Assembly: GCA_030998225.1 (NCBI GenBank)
Contig: JAPYXD010000710.1
Location: 32,441,501-32,505,500 of the forward strand
Source: Diplolepis rosae
Lineage: Eukaryota > Arthropoda > Insecta > Hymenoptera > Diplolepididae
Direction: 5' to 3'
DNA: 64,000 nt
Below the pieces are notes generated by a model. The model was not told the origin of the DNA. It did not search any database and saw only the letters and a list, made by a program, of their open reading frames with translations. A program made the position numbers and the translations under genes. Of the stretch, positions 43,401 to 54,340 are shown piece by piece (positions within the stretch are counted from its first letter, which is position 1; each line of letters starts with the position of its first letter).

Positions 43401-46400
43401 ATTGTTTATTTTTGCAATGCGAGTTATATGTATACTCCTTACAAACGATAATACAATTTATTAACAACGGAATCATCAGATATAGATATTATTTTATATG
43501 AAAAACACCCAACATTTTTTAAATTTTTGATGCGTTCCAATCAATTGGCACCGTGGTCAGTAGTTGCAGCTTTTTTTTTAACTCGTTTCTTTCGATAAGG
43601 CAATTTTGATCTCTGTCGCTATGGCAGCATCTTTTTCAAGGTCTGATTGATTCGACTGATGCTTTTTGATTTTATTAATTTTACTTTCCAATAATCCATC
43701 TAAAAAACGTGACCAAATTCAATGATTGACATTGATCAGAATTATAAAGACCATTAAAATTATATCATACAAACTAAGTTTCAAAATGAAATGTTAATGA
43801 AGCTCGTGCACATAAAATTTTCAAGAGAAGTTTTAAAAAATGCTGGAGTTTATTTTTTAATGATATGAAAATGTAAAATTTAAATTCGATTGCTTTCATC
43901 AAGACAAAGCCAAAATTTTTTGTTGTATGATAAGCATCAATATCATCAATTACTTCGTAGTTCTATAATTTTACCTAAATTTTCCAAGTTTTAAAAATTT
44001 TCATAAAAACCTCAAGTTTTTAACTCTAGCAAGTTGATATCTTTCGTGAAATTTGAACTTCTTAATATAGTTGACCCTTATTAAATTTTGACAGATGAAA
44101 AAATAGTATTTTCCAGCATCTGACAAGGAGAAGAGTCGATAAAGAACTTCTCTTGAATCTGGCCTTTCTCTCGTTCCCTCGTCGTTTCGTCACACCTCCA
44201 CACCTCCTTTGTTTTAGCCGCTTCGCCTCGGTTTCGGCTCCGTTTTTCTTTGGACTTCTTGTCCGCGCGTTTCGCCACTTAACTCCGGTAGTGTCGCGTC
44301 ATCGCGTAGCTGTCCTAACCGCTAACTCCCGACGACTCTGCCAAGTTATTAGAGGTATGCGAGGTCCGGCAGGTCCAACTCGATCTTTTTTTTCTATCCG
44401 TCCTCGCGACGCAGAGAAGTCCGCTCAACCGAGCCTAATTCCTCAAGACAATAGATTCACGGGAGGAGACGGCTCGTCGGCGATTAAACACGATCAGAGA
44501 AGATCTCCAGGCAAAAGAGCACAATCTCGAATAAAATGATCAGCATCGGGATAAAAAAATTTAACAACCTCTTTCTTCTGTCTTTAAATTAAAATTCAGT
44601 GTCCTAGTAAATTATCATGATAAATAAGTTTTCTTATTCAATTTTTCCTGTCTTACACTTCCCTTTCATTTTTTCTAAATTTATGCATCATCTTCCTCCC
44701 CACTAACTCTCCCCGGCGAACTTTTATACTCTTTCCATTTGATCCTACAATCCAGTTTATCTTCAATATTTTCTGACACGAGTATCATACCCCTAATAAG
44801 GTAATGCTTCAATCTTTATGATCTACGATACCTTTGACAAAGTTGGAGATTGATTCTTCAAGTGTTTTCTTATGGAGGAACATTGATAGATATAGAAAGC
44901 ACTGAGATTTGTAAAAAAATAAATGAAAAATACTACAATACTTAATAATTTTTCATCTTCTTTTGCAAACCCATCCTTTTACGTATTATCTACTTTCCTC
45001 ACCATTAACCCTATTACCATCATAAGCATTATTATTATTATTTTCTGAACATCTTTTCATGATCGAGGGAAATATCAATTTCACATTTTCTCCTTATTCT
45101 TTTCGCGTATTCAACCCTCGTTCTTAATGTATTCGTAACTATGATGCATCTCATCAATATAGATTCCCCTCTTCTTGTAAATGACGGTTGTTTTTCCCTC
45201 ATGCTTTAAGACCCTAACCACAACCAATATGAAGATGAAGAAGAAAGAGAAGTAGCAAAGAAGCAAACACGAGATGTCGTAGGAGGCTGGTCTCTTGGTT
45301 TGTTGTCCTCCCACGTGGAAATTCAATTAGGCTATACGCCATCTTCGTGTCGCAAACGGTCTGATTTTCGATCTTGTTCTACATTAGCTGGTCAATGTTG
45401 CACCTCAAAAAAACAAGTGCAGATTAGCACCAACTCACCAATCTTATTGAAAGCCTTGAAAGTGATCGTAGATAATCCTGCCTTCCTTAAGAATTCTGCT
45501 GGTATTGACATGGGTACTTAAAGGGGTGTGGCGCGGAAATGAAAGAGAAGATATGTAGATGTTATCGAAATGAGAAACAGGTGTTTGAATTAGTAATACT
45601 CTAGAGTTAAGGAACTTACTTATCATCCCTTCTAATTTTCACATTTATTCAACAATGATTTATTTTGTTCTCTACTACTGTCAAAGTCACCCAACTTTAC
45701 GATCATGGAGAAAATATTTTTTTTCGGCTTAAACTGATAAAGTTATGAAAAGATTAACAGGGTAGATTGCTGAAAAGGATATTGCATACTGGAACGATTT
45801 TTCTTGGAACTCAGAGATCACGCCGCTATATATACAGATGCACGAAACCTCCGCGGGAGAGGAGACATTAATATTAAGCTGAGATCGTCGATAAGATTTT
45901 TATAGTCCGTCCGGGTGGCGGTCGGTTCGCGCATTGCCAAATCACGCGTTCTTCGTCTTATCGACGATATTTCCATATAGAACAGCAAACTCTACCAGAG
46001 CTTAAAAAATACAGCTCTTGAATTTCTCATCTTGTATTTAATTCCTCTTTATCTGCATCCTATTTTCTCATTCTTCGACTGAATATTTTTCTCAAGTCAT
46101 CCTCGCATTTCGTATGTACTACATGTATGTATATATGTACACACACACCCATATATTGAGCCATGAATTGGTTAGAATTGTTGCTCTGTAAAATTTACCG
46201 AGTCGTGAATCCCCGAGAGAGCATTGAATCGAGTGAAACGGTCAACAAGATATTGGAAGGGGTGAGACAATTATCTTAAAATGCATTGGTCTGATTGAGA
46301 AAAGGTTCGTTCGAACGTCTGCCTGTCTGTCTGTGGGCATGTCTGACAACGAGTAGCATGGCCGTCTGAATGGGTCTTGGAATGTGCCATCCCATACCCT

Positions 46401-46873
46401 CGATGTATTCTCCTTATACGCAAACATGCATGCCTGCTCCTCACATACACACACCATCTAATGGGATTCTTGTATGTAAGCGATGGATTCGAACCTGATA
46501 CAAGTGCGTTCGATTCTGTAATAAGTCCCTAAGAAGGAATGCATTGTTACAGCCACAACTTCTGCTTCCATCTCTTCTTAAAATCAATTCTCTAACACAA
46601 AGAAATTACCAGATCTACACAAAGAGATTTGGCAGAGAGAGGATTGTTACAAGCGATCCAGGTTTCGTGTAGCAGATTCCAAGGAGTTCTGTGCCAAAAT
46701 TATCAATACTCTGATATTTCATACAATATTCAAAAATTTCAATATTAGTATCTGTTATCAAGTGTGGCTTCTTAATGTGCCTTTAGTTTGTGCTTTTTTA
46801 TCCCCAATAATCAATTAATTTGCTACTCACTCACAATTCGATTTAGAAAAATTAGTTCATTGGCAATCTCTTA
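40496..46873. other. Low-copy sequence, no supported gene
   Basis: G+C-richer blocks at 40780-41110, 43190-43330, 44140-44540 and 45100-46500 are separated by AT-rich DNA. The longest frames (41133-41504 plus, 123 codons from ATG; 44153-44539 plus, 128 codons from TTG) show no domain, and the first is overlapped by a minus-strand frame. A possible decayed transposon-protein fragment at 43521-43690 (minus) is discussed as a finding. No clear transposon ends were found in this longest repeat-poor stretch. Confidence 0.4.
41089..41104 (+). repeat. Poly-C run of 16
   Basis: Sixteen consecutive C, unusual in this AT-rich sequence; prone to sequencing or assembly error. Confidence 0.95.
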
Positions 46874-46925
46874 CTCTCTAAATCTGGATCAGTAAGATTA
46901 CTGCGAAATAGTGAATATAGTAATA
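46874..46925 (+). mobile_element. CTCTCTAAA element, left-end fragment
   Basis: CTCTCTAAATCTGGATCAGT preceded by TA matches the family start; no right end is found. Confidence 0.5.
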
Positions 46926-47049
46926 GCGTCTCAAGTTGGCAATGATATACTTATAATTTCTAATTTGTGTATATGCATTGATTCGTAGTATATAGAGTGA
47001 TTTTGTTCACAAAAAGTTATGTATTAAATTTCATACCATATTGTTGTTA

Positions 47050-47098
47050 ATAATTGATAATTCGACTTTGATCGGAGTCCTCATCAGTGATCTTTATT
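47050..47098 (-). ncRNA. Hammerhead-like motif H (decayed)
   Basis: Minus strand: CTGATGA (47087-47081) and GACTCCGATCAAAGTC are retained, but GAAACGTC has become GAATTATC, so catalysis should be lost. Neighbouring sequence AATAGATAAAATATTGCA resembles the arm near motif G. Solo copy. Confidence 0.5.
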
Positions 47099-47199
47099 TC
47101 TAAAACATCAAAACAATAGATAAAATATTGCACATATGAACCCTATTTTAGAGTAAGCTTTGGTAATGTGAAAAAATGTAAAAAACCGTGAGAACATTT

Positions 47200-47444
47200 G
47201 AAGAGTGGACATTCAAAAGGGCGTAACCCACATTTCTGAAATTTTACACGGCGGCACAAAAACGTTCCCATTTCGACACCTCGAGATACAGATTTTTGAT
47301 TTCCAAATCGAAAATAAAAATATTTCCGATTGGAAAAAAAAATCGTTTGCGCTATTGTATTGGCATTAACCTCAAGAATTTGTTTCGCCAAAAAAACGAT
47401 TTTTGAAAAATTGTGGGTTACGCCCTTTTGAATGTCCACTCTTC
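47200..47444. mobile_element. Miniature inverted-repeat element (GAAGAGTGGACATTC)
   Basis: A 33-bp terminal inverted repeat is practically perfect: left GAAGAGTGGACATTCAAAAG then GGCGTAACCCACA, right TGTGGGTTACGCC then CTTTTGAATGTCCACTCTTC. 245 bp in total. A 98-codon minus frame (47143-47439) runs through it but starts at TTG outside and has no recognisable domain. Only one copy is in this window. Confidence 0.75.
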
Positions 47445-47735
47445 ATTTACATAAAATTATATAGAAAACATCAATAAAATACCTAAAACTTCCTTAGGAA
47501 TAACAATAAAATTCTAGCACATAAGTATGAGATACATAAACTAAAAAACTAGTATATATTTGGGTCTAAATGTTATTGAAGATATAGATGCACGTACATA
47601 TGTGTTATAAAATTTCAAAGAATTATTTATGAGAAAACTAGCTGAAAAATGCTAATACGAATTCTAGTGTTCAAATATTTTTTTAATAATTTAAAATTTA
47701 ATAATTCCTATGTTATGTATTAGATTAAAGAATTC

Positions 47736-48020
47736 TTAAAGCCATGGGCCAAGCAGGTTACGTGACGAAAATTATAATGTAAATCCAATCATGTAAGATA
47801 ACTTTTTTTCATTATAAAATATCTTGCTTAAAATTTGGTAAATGTATCAGAAAATGATAAGGAAAAACCGCCTTGAAATTTTGGAAAATTAATCAAAAAT
47901 TACTGAGACAGGTCTGTTATGTCTTGAATATTCATAAAGATATAAAAAAATGTTGATAAAAATAAGTAATTTTAGAAAATTTGCAGAGTATATTACCGAC
48001 ATTGTTAAACCATTTAGACT
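47736..48020 (+). mobile_element. CACGTGAC/TTAA element, right-truncated copy
   Basis: TTAA then AGCCATGGGCCAAGCAGG and TTACGTGACGAAAATTATA, then CATGTAAGATAACTTTTTT. It continues with GGTAAATGTATCAGAAAATG and GTCTTGAATATTCATA as in the copies at 23438 and 62708. Ends near 48020 without a right terminus. Confidence 0.65.
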
Positions 48021-48559
48021 TTTTTAGAATTTTGAAGTTAGCTATTTTTAAATTCTTTATATTTTATGGTGTGGTGGGATAAATAGTAATGAAATTGTGG
48101 GACTTCGAAGATAGATAAAAAGATGCTGCTGAGGCGGATTGAGATAAGTGGGTGAAAATGGATCAAGTTGAATGCCATAGGAAGGTCAAGATTTGCAAGG
48201 AGTGATTGAGAGCAAAATAAATTTGCGGACCTCGGGGAAGAAAATTGGTGGCGCGTCCTCGTAAAGCTCGACCTCGGAATGCTAAGAGTTCTAATAGCCT
48301 CCGGTGGCGCTCTGCGTGCCCGGCAGTCTAGCTTCGTCGGTGCATACCACCGAAGCCCACCTCCAGGGCGAACACTTCCCCACCTCCACAGGACGCAATG
48401 CAACAACGACTGAGAGCGATGGAACGCAGTATGGTAGCGTTTTACTTATTTATTATTTGACGACTACATGCCCAGTGATCAACATATTCTTAAACTACAA
48501 ATCTTTTTTTCAACTTCATTAAGCACCTCAGATGTTCACTATTAGAAAAAAAAACTGTA
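48021..48559. other. Low-copy, G+C-rich sequence at 48200-48450
   Basis: A 122-codon minus frame (48038-48406) and a 72-codon plus frame (48304-48522) overlap and neither is recognisable. Nothing else seen. Confidence 0.4.
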
Positions 48560-48780
48560 TTAAAGCCATTACCTAAATGAGTCACGTGTCCAAATTATCA
48601 ATTTTATTTTCATCCGAATAAATTTTTTTCTAATTAAAATATTACCCTGAAACTTTGGGGAATCTGAGAGAGAACAATGAATCACGTTTATTGGCTCCAT
48701 TTGGCATTCCCGAGCGAAATGAAATATTGATTTGAAACTTTGGCAAATTAAATAAAAGCTAATGAAGAAGGTTTATCTGG
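48560..48780 (+). mobile_element. CACGTGAC/TTAA element, left-end copy
   Basis: TTAA (48560-48563), AGCCATTACCTAAATGAG and TCACGTGTCCAAATTA, then an AATATTACCCTGAAACTTTG block typical of the family. No right end. Right boundary approximate. Confidence 0.55.
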
Positions 48781-49098
48781 TCCTAAATATTCGGTTCGAA
48801 TCCGAAGAGAGGCAGACTTTTTGTTGTTCTTCAATTATTTGTCTGGAGGAACCGTGAATTTTTCAATATGAATGCAAAAAAGAATTCAATAAATAAACAT
48901 ATCCGTGAGAATACAGACTATGCCGTAGAATTCTGTAGACAATTTTGAATTCTGGTAATGAAACACTTTTACAAAGGCTAGGATTCGTGAATTTTGATGA
49001 AAATAATGACACAGAAAAAATACAAATTATTTAAAAATTTTGAAGTTAGGTTTAGATTCCTGAACCTCAAAAACCTCATAAAACCGAGTGAGTTTCAC

Positions 49099-49730
49099 TT
49101 AAGGTTGAACGAGACAGGCAAAACACACTTTTTGTAATATTTTTTTTTTGTCAATTTATAGTTTACCTAGGTGTTTTAAGAAAGACCAATCAATGCACGA
49201 TATCTCGCATTTCAAGTGGAAAAACTTGACGAAGAAAATGTATAAACAAATGAGCGTATAATGCAAATTTAAATTTCATATGGTTTTTCTGGAGAATTTT
49301 TTTCATTTCTCAACCGATTTTGCTTTTTGAAAGTTCAAATTGTCCGTTATGGAATTTGCAACAAATTATGTCGACAGATTTTCTTTTATACTTATTCGCT
49401 CAAAAGTAATATCAATTTGTTTATCGTGTTCATGTAAACAAATTGAGAAAAATCTGTCGACATAATTTGTTGTAAATTCCATAACGGACAATTTGAACTT
49501 TCAAAAAGCAAAATCGGTTAAGAAATGAAAAATACTCTCCACAAAAACTATATGAAATTTAAACTTGCATTATACGCTCATTTGTTTATACATTTTTTTC
49601 CTCAAGTTTTTCACTTGACATACGAGATATCGTGCATTGATTGGTCTTTCTTAAAACACCTAGGTAAACTATAAATTGGCAAAAAAAACTATTACAAAAA
49701 GTCCGTTTTGCCGGTCCAGTTCAACCTTAA
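49099..49730. mobile_element. TTAA-flanked foldback (GGTTGAAC family), arms about 280 bp
   Basis: TTAA at both ends (49099-49102 and 49727-49730). Left end GGTTGAACGAGACAGGCAAA, right end CCGGTCCAGTTCAACC. Long arms mirror each other (left GTTTACCTAGGTGTTTTAAG, right CTTAAAACACCTAGGTAAAC; left ATTATGTCGACAGATTTTC, right AATCTGTCGACATAATTTG), with a centre of about 60 bp near 49415. No frame. The only copy in the window. Confidence 0.8.
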
Positions 49731-50448
49731 GTCGTAAAATTTATGTAAAATTTCATAAAATTTGGTGTCAGACATTGTGAAAAAATGTGCACTTTGCCTC
49801 AGAATAATAATATTTCCTTGCATTAATTGCAGTTAATTTACAGACATTTTAAAATTAGAATATATAAGTCTCTTGAAATTATGGAAAAACTTTAGTCCTT
49901 CGACGTGATGTTTGGGCAGCTTATGGTGGGTCAATAATTTTTCTGCCTAGGTTGCAAGAAGAGTACAAAAGAGCAGGTTCCACCTTTGCAGGAACTACGA
50001 CACACTGATTAAAAATTATCACCCAGCGACTACAAAAGAGGCACTCACTTGTCCCATCCTCTCTTTCTCTTCTTCTCCCTCTTACTCCTGTTGCAACAGC
50101 TTTTTATTTATTCCCTCTTGAGGCCTCACCAAAGGCTAAACAAGCTGTGGTCGTGGGGCAAGCCGAGTAGAAAACTTAGCAGACGAATTAAAAGTTCTTC
50201 GGGTGGCGACACGAGTTCTTGCTCGAGGGTGTGGTATGTACCCAAGACACAAGGGATGAGAATCCGGAAAGAGGAAGTGTCTAGTTACAAGATTCCGTAA
50301 ATATTATACCAAAAGATCAGTTTAATATCCTAAGAGTGCCTATTTAAAATTCAATCATTATTCAAATTTCAGCTATAAAGTAAACAAATTTACAGAATAT
50401 TCAATATTATTAAAGTTTCTTGCTTTAAGAATTTTCATCTCAGCTATT
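49731..50448. other. Low-copy sequence, no supported gene
   Basis: An 83-codon plus frame (50049-50300) begins with a Leu/Phe-rich stretch that looks like a signal peptide, but it starts at TTG and the hydrophobic stretch comes from a CT-rich tract. Not accepted as a gene. Confidence 0.4.
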
Positions 50449-50986
50449 TTAAGGAGATCCGACACCTTTAATATTATTATTTTATTATTTTATTATTATT
50501 TTCTTATGTTTAGTATCTTTATTTAGGAAGGTTTTAGGGGTTTTTAAAAATTCGAGCACCTATATTGTATTTTTAAACTAAAAATTTTCAGTTTTTGGAG
50601 CATTTTTTGACTTTGAATAACATTTTTGTTTTTGAACAAATTGTCATGATTCTTTTCTTATTTTGTTCCTTACAATATGTAGCAATTTCTTGGGTTCGAT
50701 AAATCAGATAACATAACTAAAAAAAAAGTTATAAATAAAATTAAAAAATCCCAAAAATTTTTGTAGTTATTTTTCAAAGGCAATTTTGTTCTCTTAATAG
50801 GGATACCTGTTATATACTATTTTCCATATAATTTTTAATTTTATTTAAATTTCCCAAGAAAAAAATCAGATTGCCCTAAAAATGTACACACATACTCAGA
50901 AAAGTATATAAAATAGAAAAATAACATTTTTGGAAAATGTCAAAGAGTTCAAAAATATACCAATTAAAGGTGGCGGATCCCCTCAA
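50449..50986 (-). mobile_element. GGATCCGCC/TTAA element, copy 2
   Basis: Left end TTAAGGAGATCCGACACC, right end AAAGGTGGCGGATCCCC followed by TCAA (mutated TTAA). The interior matches both ends of the 59-kb copy in reverse order (for example ACACACATACTCAGAAAAGT). It is shorter than that copy, so an internal deletion is likely. The 63-codon minus frame at its right edge is a by-product. Confidence 0.7.
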
Positions 50987-51872
50987 GTTGAAAAATCGAT
51001 AACCCAACCTCTGTAGAATATGAGACATAGATAATTGACATGTTGGTTGAAAGCAACGACGCCACATGCGTTTTGCTTATACATTGAAGTCCTGCATAAT
51101 AATTATGCTTGCAACTTTGTTAACCGCATATGGAGGAGGTAGAGTTTTCATGCAAAGTGTATGCACATATTGTATTTACTTGTCGATATCTAAAACTTGT
51201 ATTGGGATAGTCGTATAAAGTTCTTAATGGAAAACTGACAGAGAAGTGAGAGCCAAGTTTTCTATACTTTGACATAAAAAGCGTCTAAGCTTGTAGAATA
51301 TTTATGGTAAGCGGCACGCGAGGAAACCGCTATGACTGCCTCCGACGAGAATCTTCGGTCCTCTCGATGTTCACGCGCGTTAGAGGTCTAGCTTCCCTTA
51401 TTCTCTTTTTTCTCTCTTTAACGTATGCACGAATACGCCCATCGGCACTTACGATCATCAGTCACGAAAGAAGAGCCGACTCGCGACGTGATTCGCGCGT
51501 ACCTATCATGCTCTCTGGCTTATGGAACCTCTTTTGCTTCCTGAGCCTTTACCTTGTCCGCATGCAACTGAACTTTGACACTACTCCTTTTGAGTGACGA
51601 GTTTCTTGTTTCTCCATCAAGTCGCAAATCGTCCCCGCTCGCTTTCGACCATGAGTATATGTCACATTTCCATTTATCTCTGCACGGAAACAATGATTAG
51701 TTATTAAGAATGAATGACGGACAGGTTTTAATGCAGTGCAGACGGAGAAGTTCTATTTGAAAATTGTCTGTGTGATTTTTATAAACTTAGCAAAATATTT
51801 CACTTATGCAATTTTACAGAATATTTGTATCGAGAATAAACTTTGTTTTTTCTTCTAAATTTTTGAATAGTA
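50987..51872. other. Low-copy sequence, G+C-richer at 51290-51680
   Basis: A 97-codon plus frame (51304-51597) begins at ATG but resembles no family I recognise. It lies in a CpG-containing low-copy block that might be an exon or regulatory DNA. No splice or poly(A) argument can be made. Confidence 0.35.
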
Positions 51873-52253
51873 CATTGAGAAAAAAGATTTGTTTGAATCA
51901 AAGAAAATAATTTGTTTGAATGACTTTTTTTTATTTAAAGAAATGATTTGTTCAAATGAAATAAAATTTCTTTGATTCAAACAAAATATCTTTGAACCAA
52001 ATAAATATTTGTTTGAATCAAATTAATTTTTCTTAAAAACAAAAAAATTAATGCATTGATATATGGTCAAAGATATAATTTGTTTGATTTAAGGCAGAAA
52101 TTTATTTGATTCGAACAAATATTTATTTGGTCCAAAGATATTTTGTTTGAATCAAACAAATTTTGTTTCATTTAAACAAATCATTTCTTTAAATCAAAGA
52201 AAGTCGTTCAAACAAATTATTTTCTTTCATTCAATCAAATATTTTTTCTTAGT
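51873..52253. mobile_element. CACTGAG-type foldback with TTTGTTTGAATC units, uninterrupted copy
   Basis: Begins CATTGAGAAAAAAG and ends TTTTTTCTTAGTG, with TA on both sides. The interior is a chain of TTTGTTTGAATCAAA-like palindromic words arranged symmetrically around a centre near 52050. It is the intact relative of the element at 1251-2703. No frame. Confidence 0.8.
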
Positions 52254-53019
52254 GTAGTAGAATATGATAATAATAGTAGACAGAATACCATTTTTTGAAA
52301 CTCGAAAATTTTACTTCTCAATTGTCCCTTTTTTTAAAATACATATTCTATGATGAAAAGAATCGAAACTTAATTGTAAATTCTTTGTTATGCTGAATAA
52401 ATTTTCAAAAGGAGTTTGCGATAAATAATGATAATTTGTAATAAATGTAAGCATTTAATTGTGTCATCTCATTTACTGGCAAAATTACTATAAAAAAAAG
52501 TGTTTCATTTAGGAAAATCTATTGGTATTTTTTTATAAAAACATTACAGGTGTAAAAAATCACATTACTTTGTGAAGAATTAGAAAAAACATGTTATTAA
52601 AAATATGTTTTTTTTCAGAACATTTATATTTAAGGGAAATGTTAACATATTTTTATTTTGATTAAATTGAGTTTATGGATGAAATAAAGCTATAGAATCA
52701 AAAATAAGGGTAAAAATCTTCAAGATAGAAAGCTTTGAATTCTTAAAGTAGGAGTGAGATACTATAATTTTCTTCTTTTTTCCACCTCAAGGGTTGCCAT
52801 TTAACTTGGAAGTTCTTTGCTCTGGAAACTACTCATTGGATCATAAAGTCTTGCAAAACTGTTAAATTTTATTTCTACTGTATCTGGAAATGTAATACTA
52901 GTAACTTCGGTCGATATCTACAAATATCTCATTCCTCTTAGTGTAATTTTAGATTTTGAAATTTTGTTCTTTGATTTAAACGAGTTTATCCTCTTTTCAG
53001 AATTTTTATTCATAACACA
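52254..53019. other. AT-rich spacer, no feature seen
   Basis: No frame over 60 codons and no element boundary recognised. Confidence 0.4.
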
Positions 53020-54340
53020 ATATTGGCTTCACTACAAGACTTTACTTTAAACTTCGTTTTCCGTAAGTTGTGATTTTGCGTGTTTGTTGCAACTCATGTT
53101 TAAATAAAATCTAAAGTATTAAACACAGGCCTTTGAAATTTTTAACACTTATTCTTTCTTATACAGTAAAACCCCGTTTATCGCAACACCTTCCAATCAA
53201 ATGCCTCCCGTTTATCGCAAAAACGGAGGGGTTCCCACTTCTTCGCCACCAGCTTGAACAACTGATTATCAGCACATTCGCCTAAACGAATAGTTTCACG
53301 CGCTTTCGCTGTTTATCATTGTTTACAGTCGTGTTCGAATAACCTCGAATACGTTTTTTTATTGTCATTATATGTGCAGTTATAAATGAGTGAAAACGTG
53401 GAACCGAACGATGGTACGTAAACGACTAGTACAAACAATACATTTTAATTACTTTAAAGCTTACATATTTCTCTCATAATTTTCGAATGCATGATTGAAT
53501 TTTTTTCAGTAGAAATATTCCCGCATTTTGTAAAACAATTGATTCGCAATTGGTAAAGCGATTGCTGTACTAGGCACAATTCATGCTATAATTTGTCATA
53601 ATAATATACATTGAAATGTGAAAAATTTATATATTTTTCTGTTACATATAAAACACAAATATGTAGCAATACATACATAAACGATAGTTTCATATCATAT
53701 AAACGATATATTTCACATCTCCCTAATATACGAAAATTCATATAAATATATGCATCACAAATTTAAAAGTGAGGGGTATTCCCGCCTATCCTTAAGAATC
53801 ACGTGACCACTCCTTCTACTAATAAGAGGGAGAAAAAAATGGTAAAGTTTATTGCGATAAACGGGAGAGACAAGTTGCAATAAACGGGAGTTGCGATAAA
53901 CGGGTGTTGCGATAAATGGGGTTTTACTGTATTATCAATATTTTTGGGTATGGAAAGTACTCTATTTAAAAAAATAACTATAAACATTTTTTAAAAATAT
54001 TTTGTGGAATTTTTATCTATTTTTTAATTTTATTTGCAACTTTTTTCAGTCATGATACCTTATTTTCCTTATTCAAAACGTTGCTACACATTGTAAGGAA
54101 CAAAATAAAAAAAAGAGTCATGAAAATTGGTCAAAAAAGAAAAAAGTTATTCAAAGTCAAAAGATTTCCAAAAAAATGCCCAAAAAACTCAAAATTTATT
54201 GTTTAAAAATACATAAAGGTGCTGTAATTTAAAAAAAAATCCAAAATCCCTCTAAATAAAGGTGCCAAACATATAAAAAAAATTATATAGAAGGTCTAAA
54301 CTCAAAAAATAAAAATATTGAAGGTGGCGGATCCGCTCAA
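53020..54340 (+). mobile_element. GGATCCGCC/TTAA element, left-truncated copy 3 with pogo-type insertion
   Basis: Right end GAAGGTGGCGGATCCGC followed by TCAA (54337-54340). The body shares AACTTCGTTTTCCGTAAGTT-like sequence and TGCTACACATTGTAAGGAAC with the 3.8 and 59 kb copies. Split by the element at 53164-53929, whose host sequence is continuous at 59560-59580. Left boundary approximate. Confidence 0.65.
53164..53929. mobile_element. pogo/Tigger-type element, internally deleted
   Basis: Starts CAGTAAAACCCCGTTTATCG and ends with the inverted partner CGATAAATGGGGTTTTACTG, with TA on both sides (53162-53163 and 53930-53931). CAGT ends with a TA duplication and CCCCGTTTATCGCAA-type terminal sequence are typical of pogo-like members of the Tc1/mariner superfamily. 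Sub-terminal copies of the word GTTTATCGCAA or its complement lie at both ends. At 766 bp it is too short for a transposase. A small ATG frame of 11 codons (53386-53421) ends near a GTACGT that could be an old splice donor. Confidence 0.8.

Noticed and set aside
44153..44539. 128-codon frame, plus strand, in a G+C-richer block
   Set aside because: Starts at TTG, and no domain or family is recognised.
48790..48812. GGTTCGAATCC B-box word
   Set aside because: No A box or cloverleaf is found upstream.
50049..50300. Frame with signal-peptide-like start and a basic C-terminal part
   Set aside because: Starts at TTG, and the hydrophobic start is explained by a CT-rich tract. No cleavage-site or peptide pattern is convincing.
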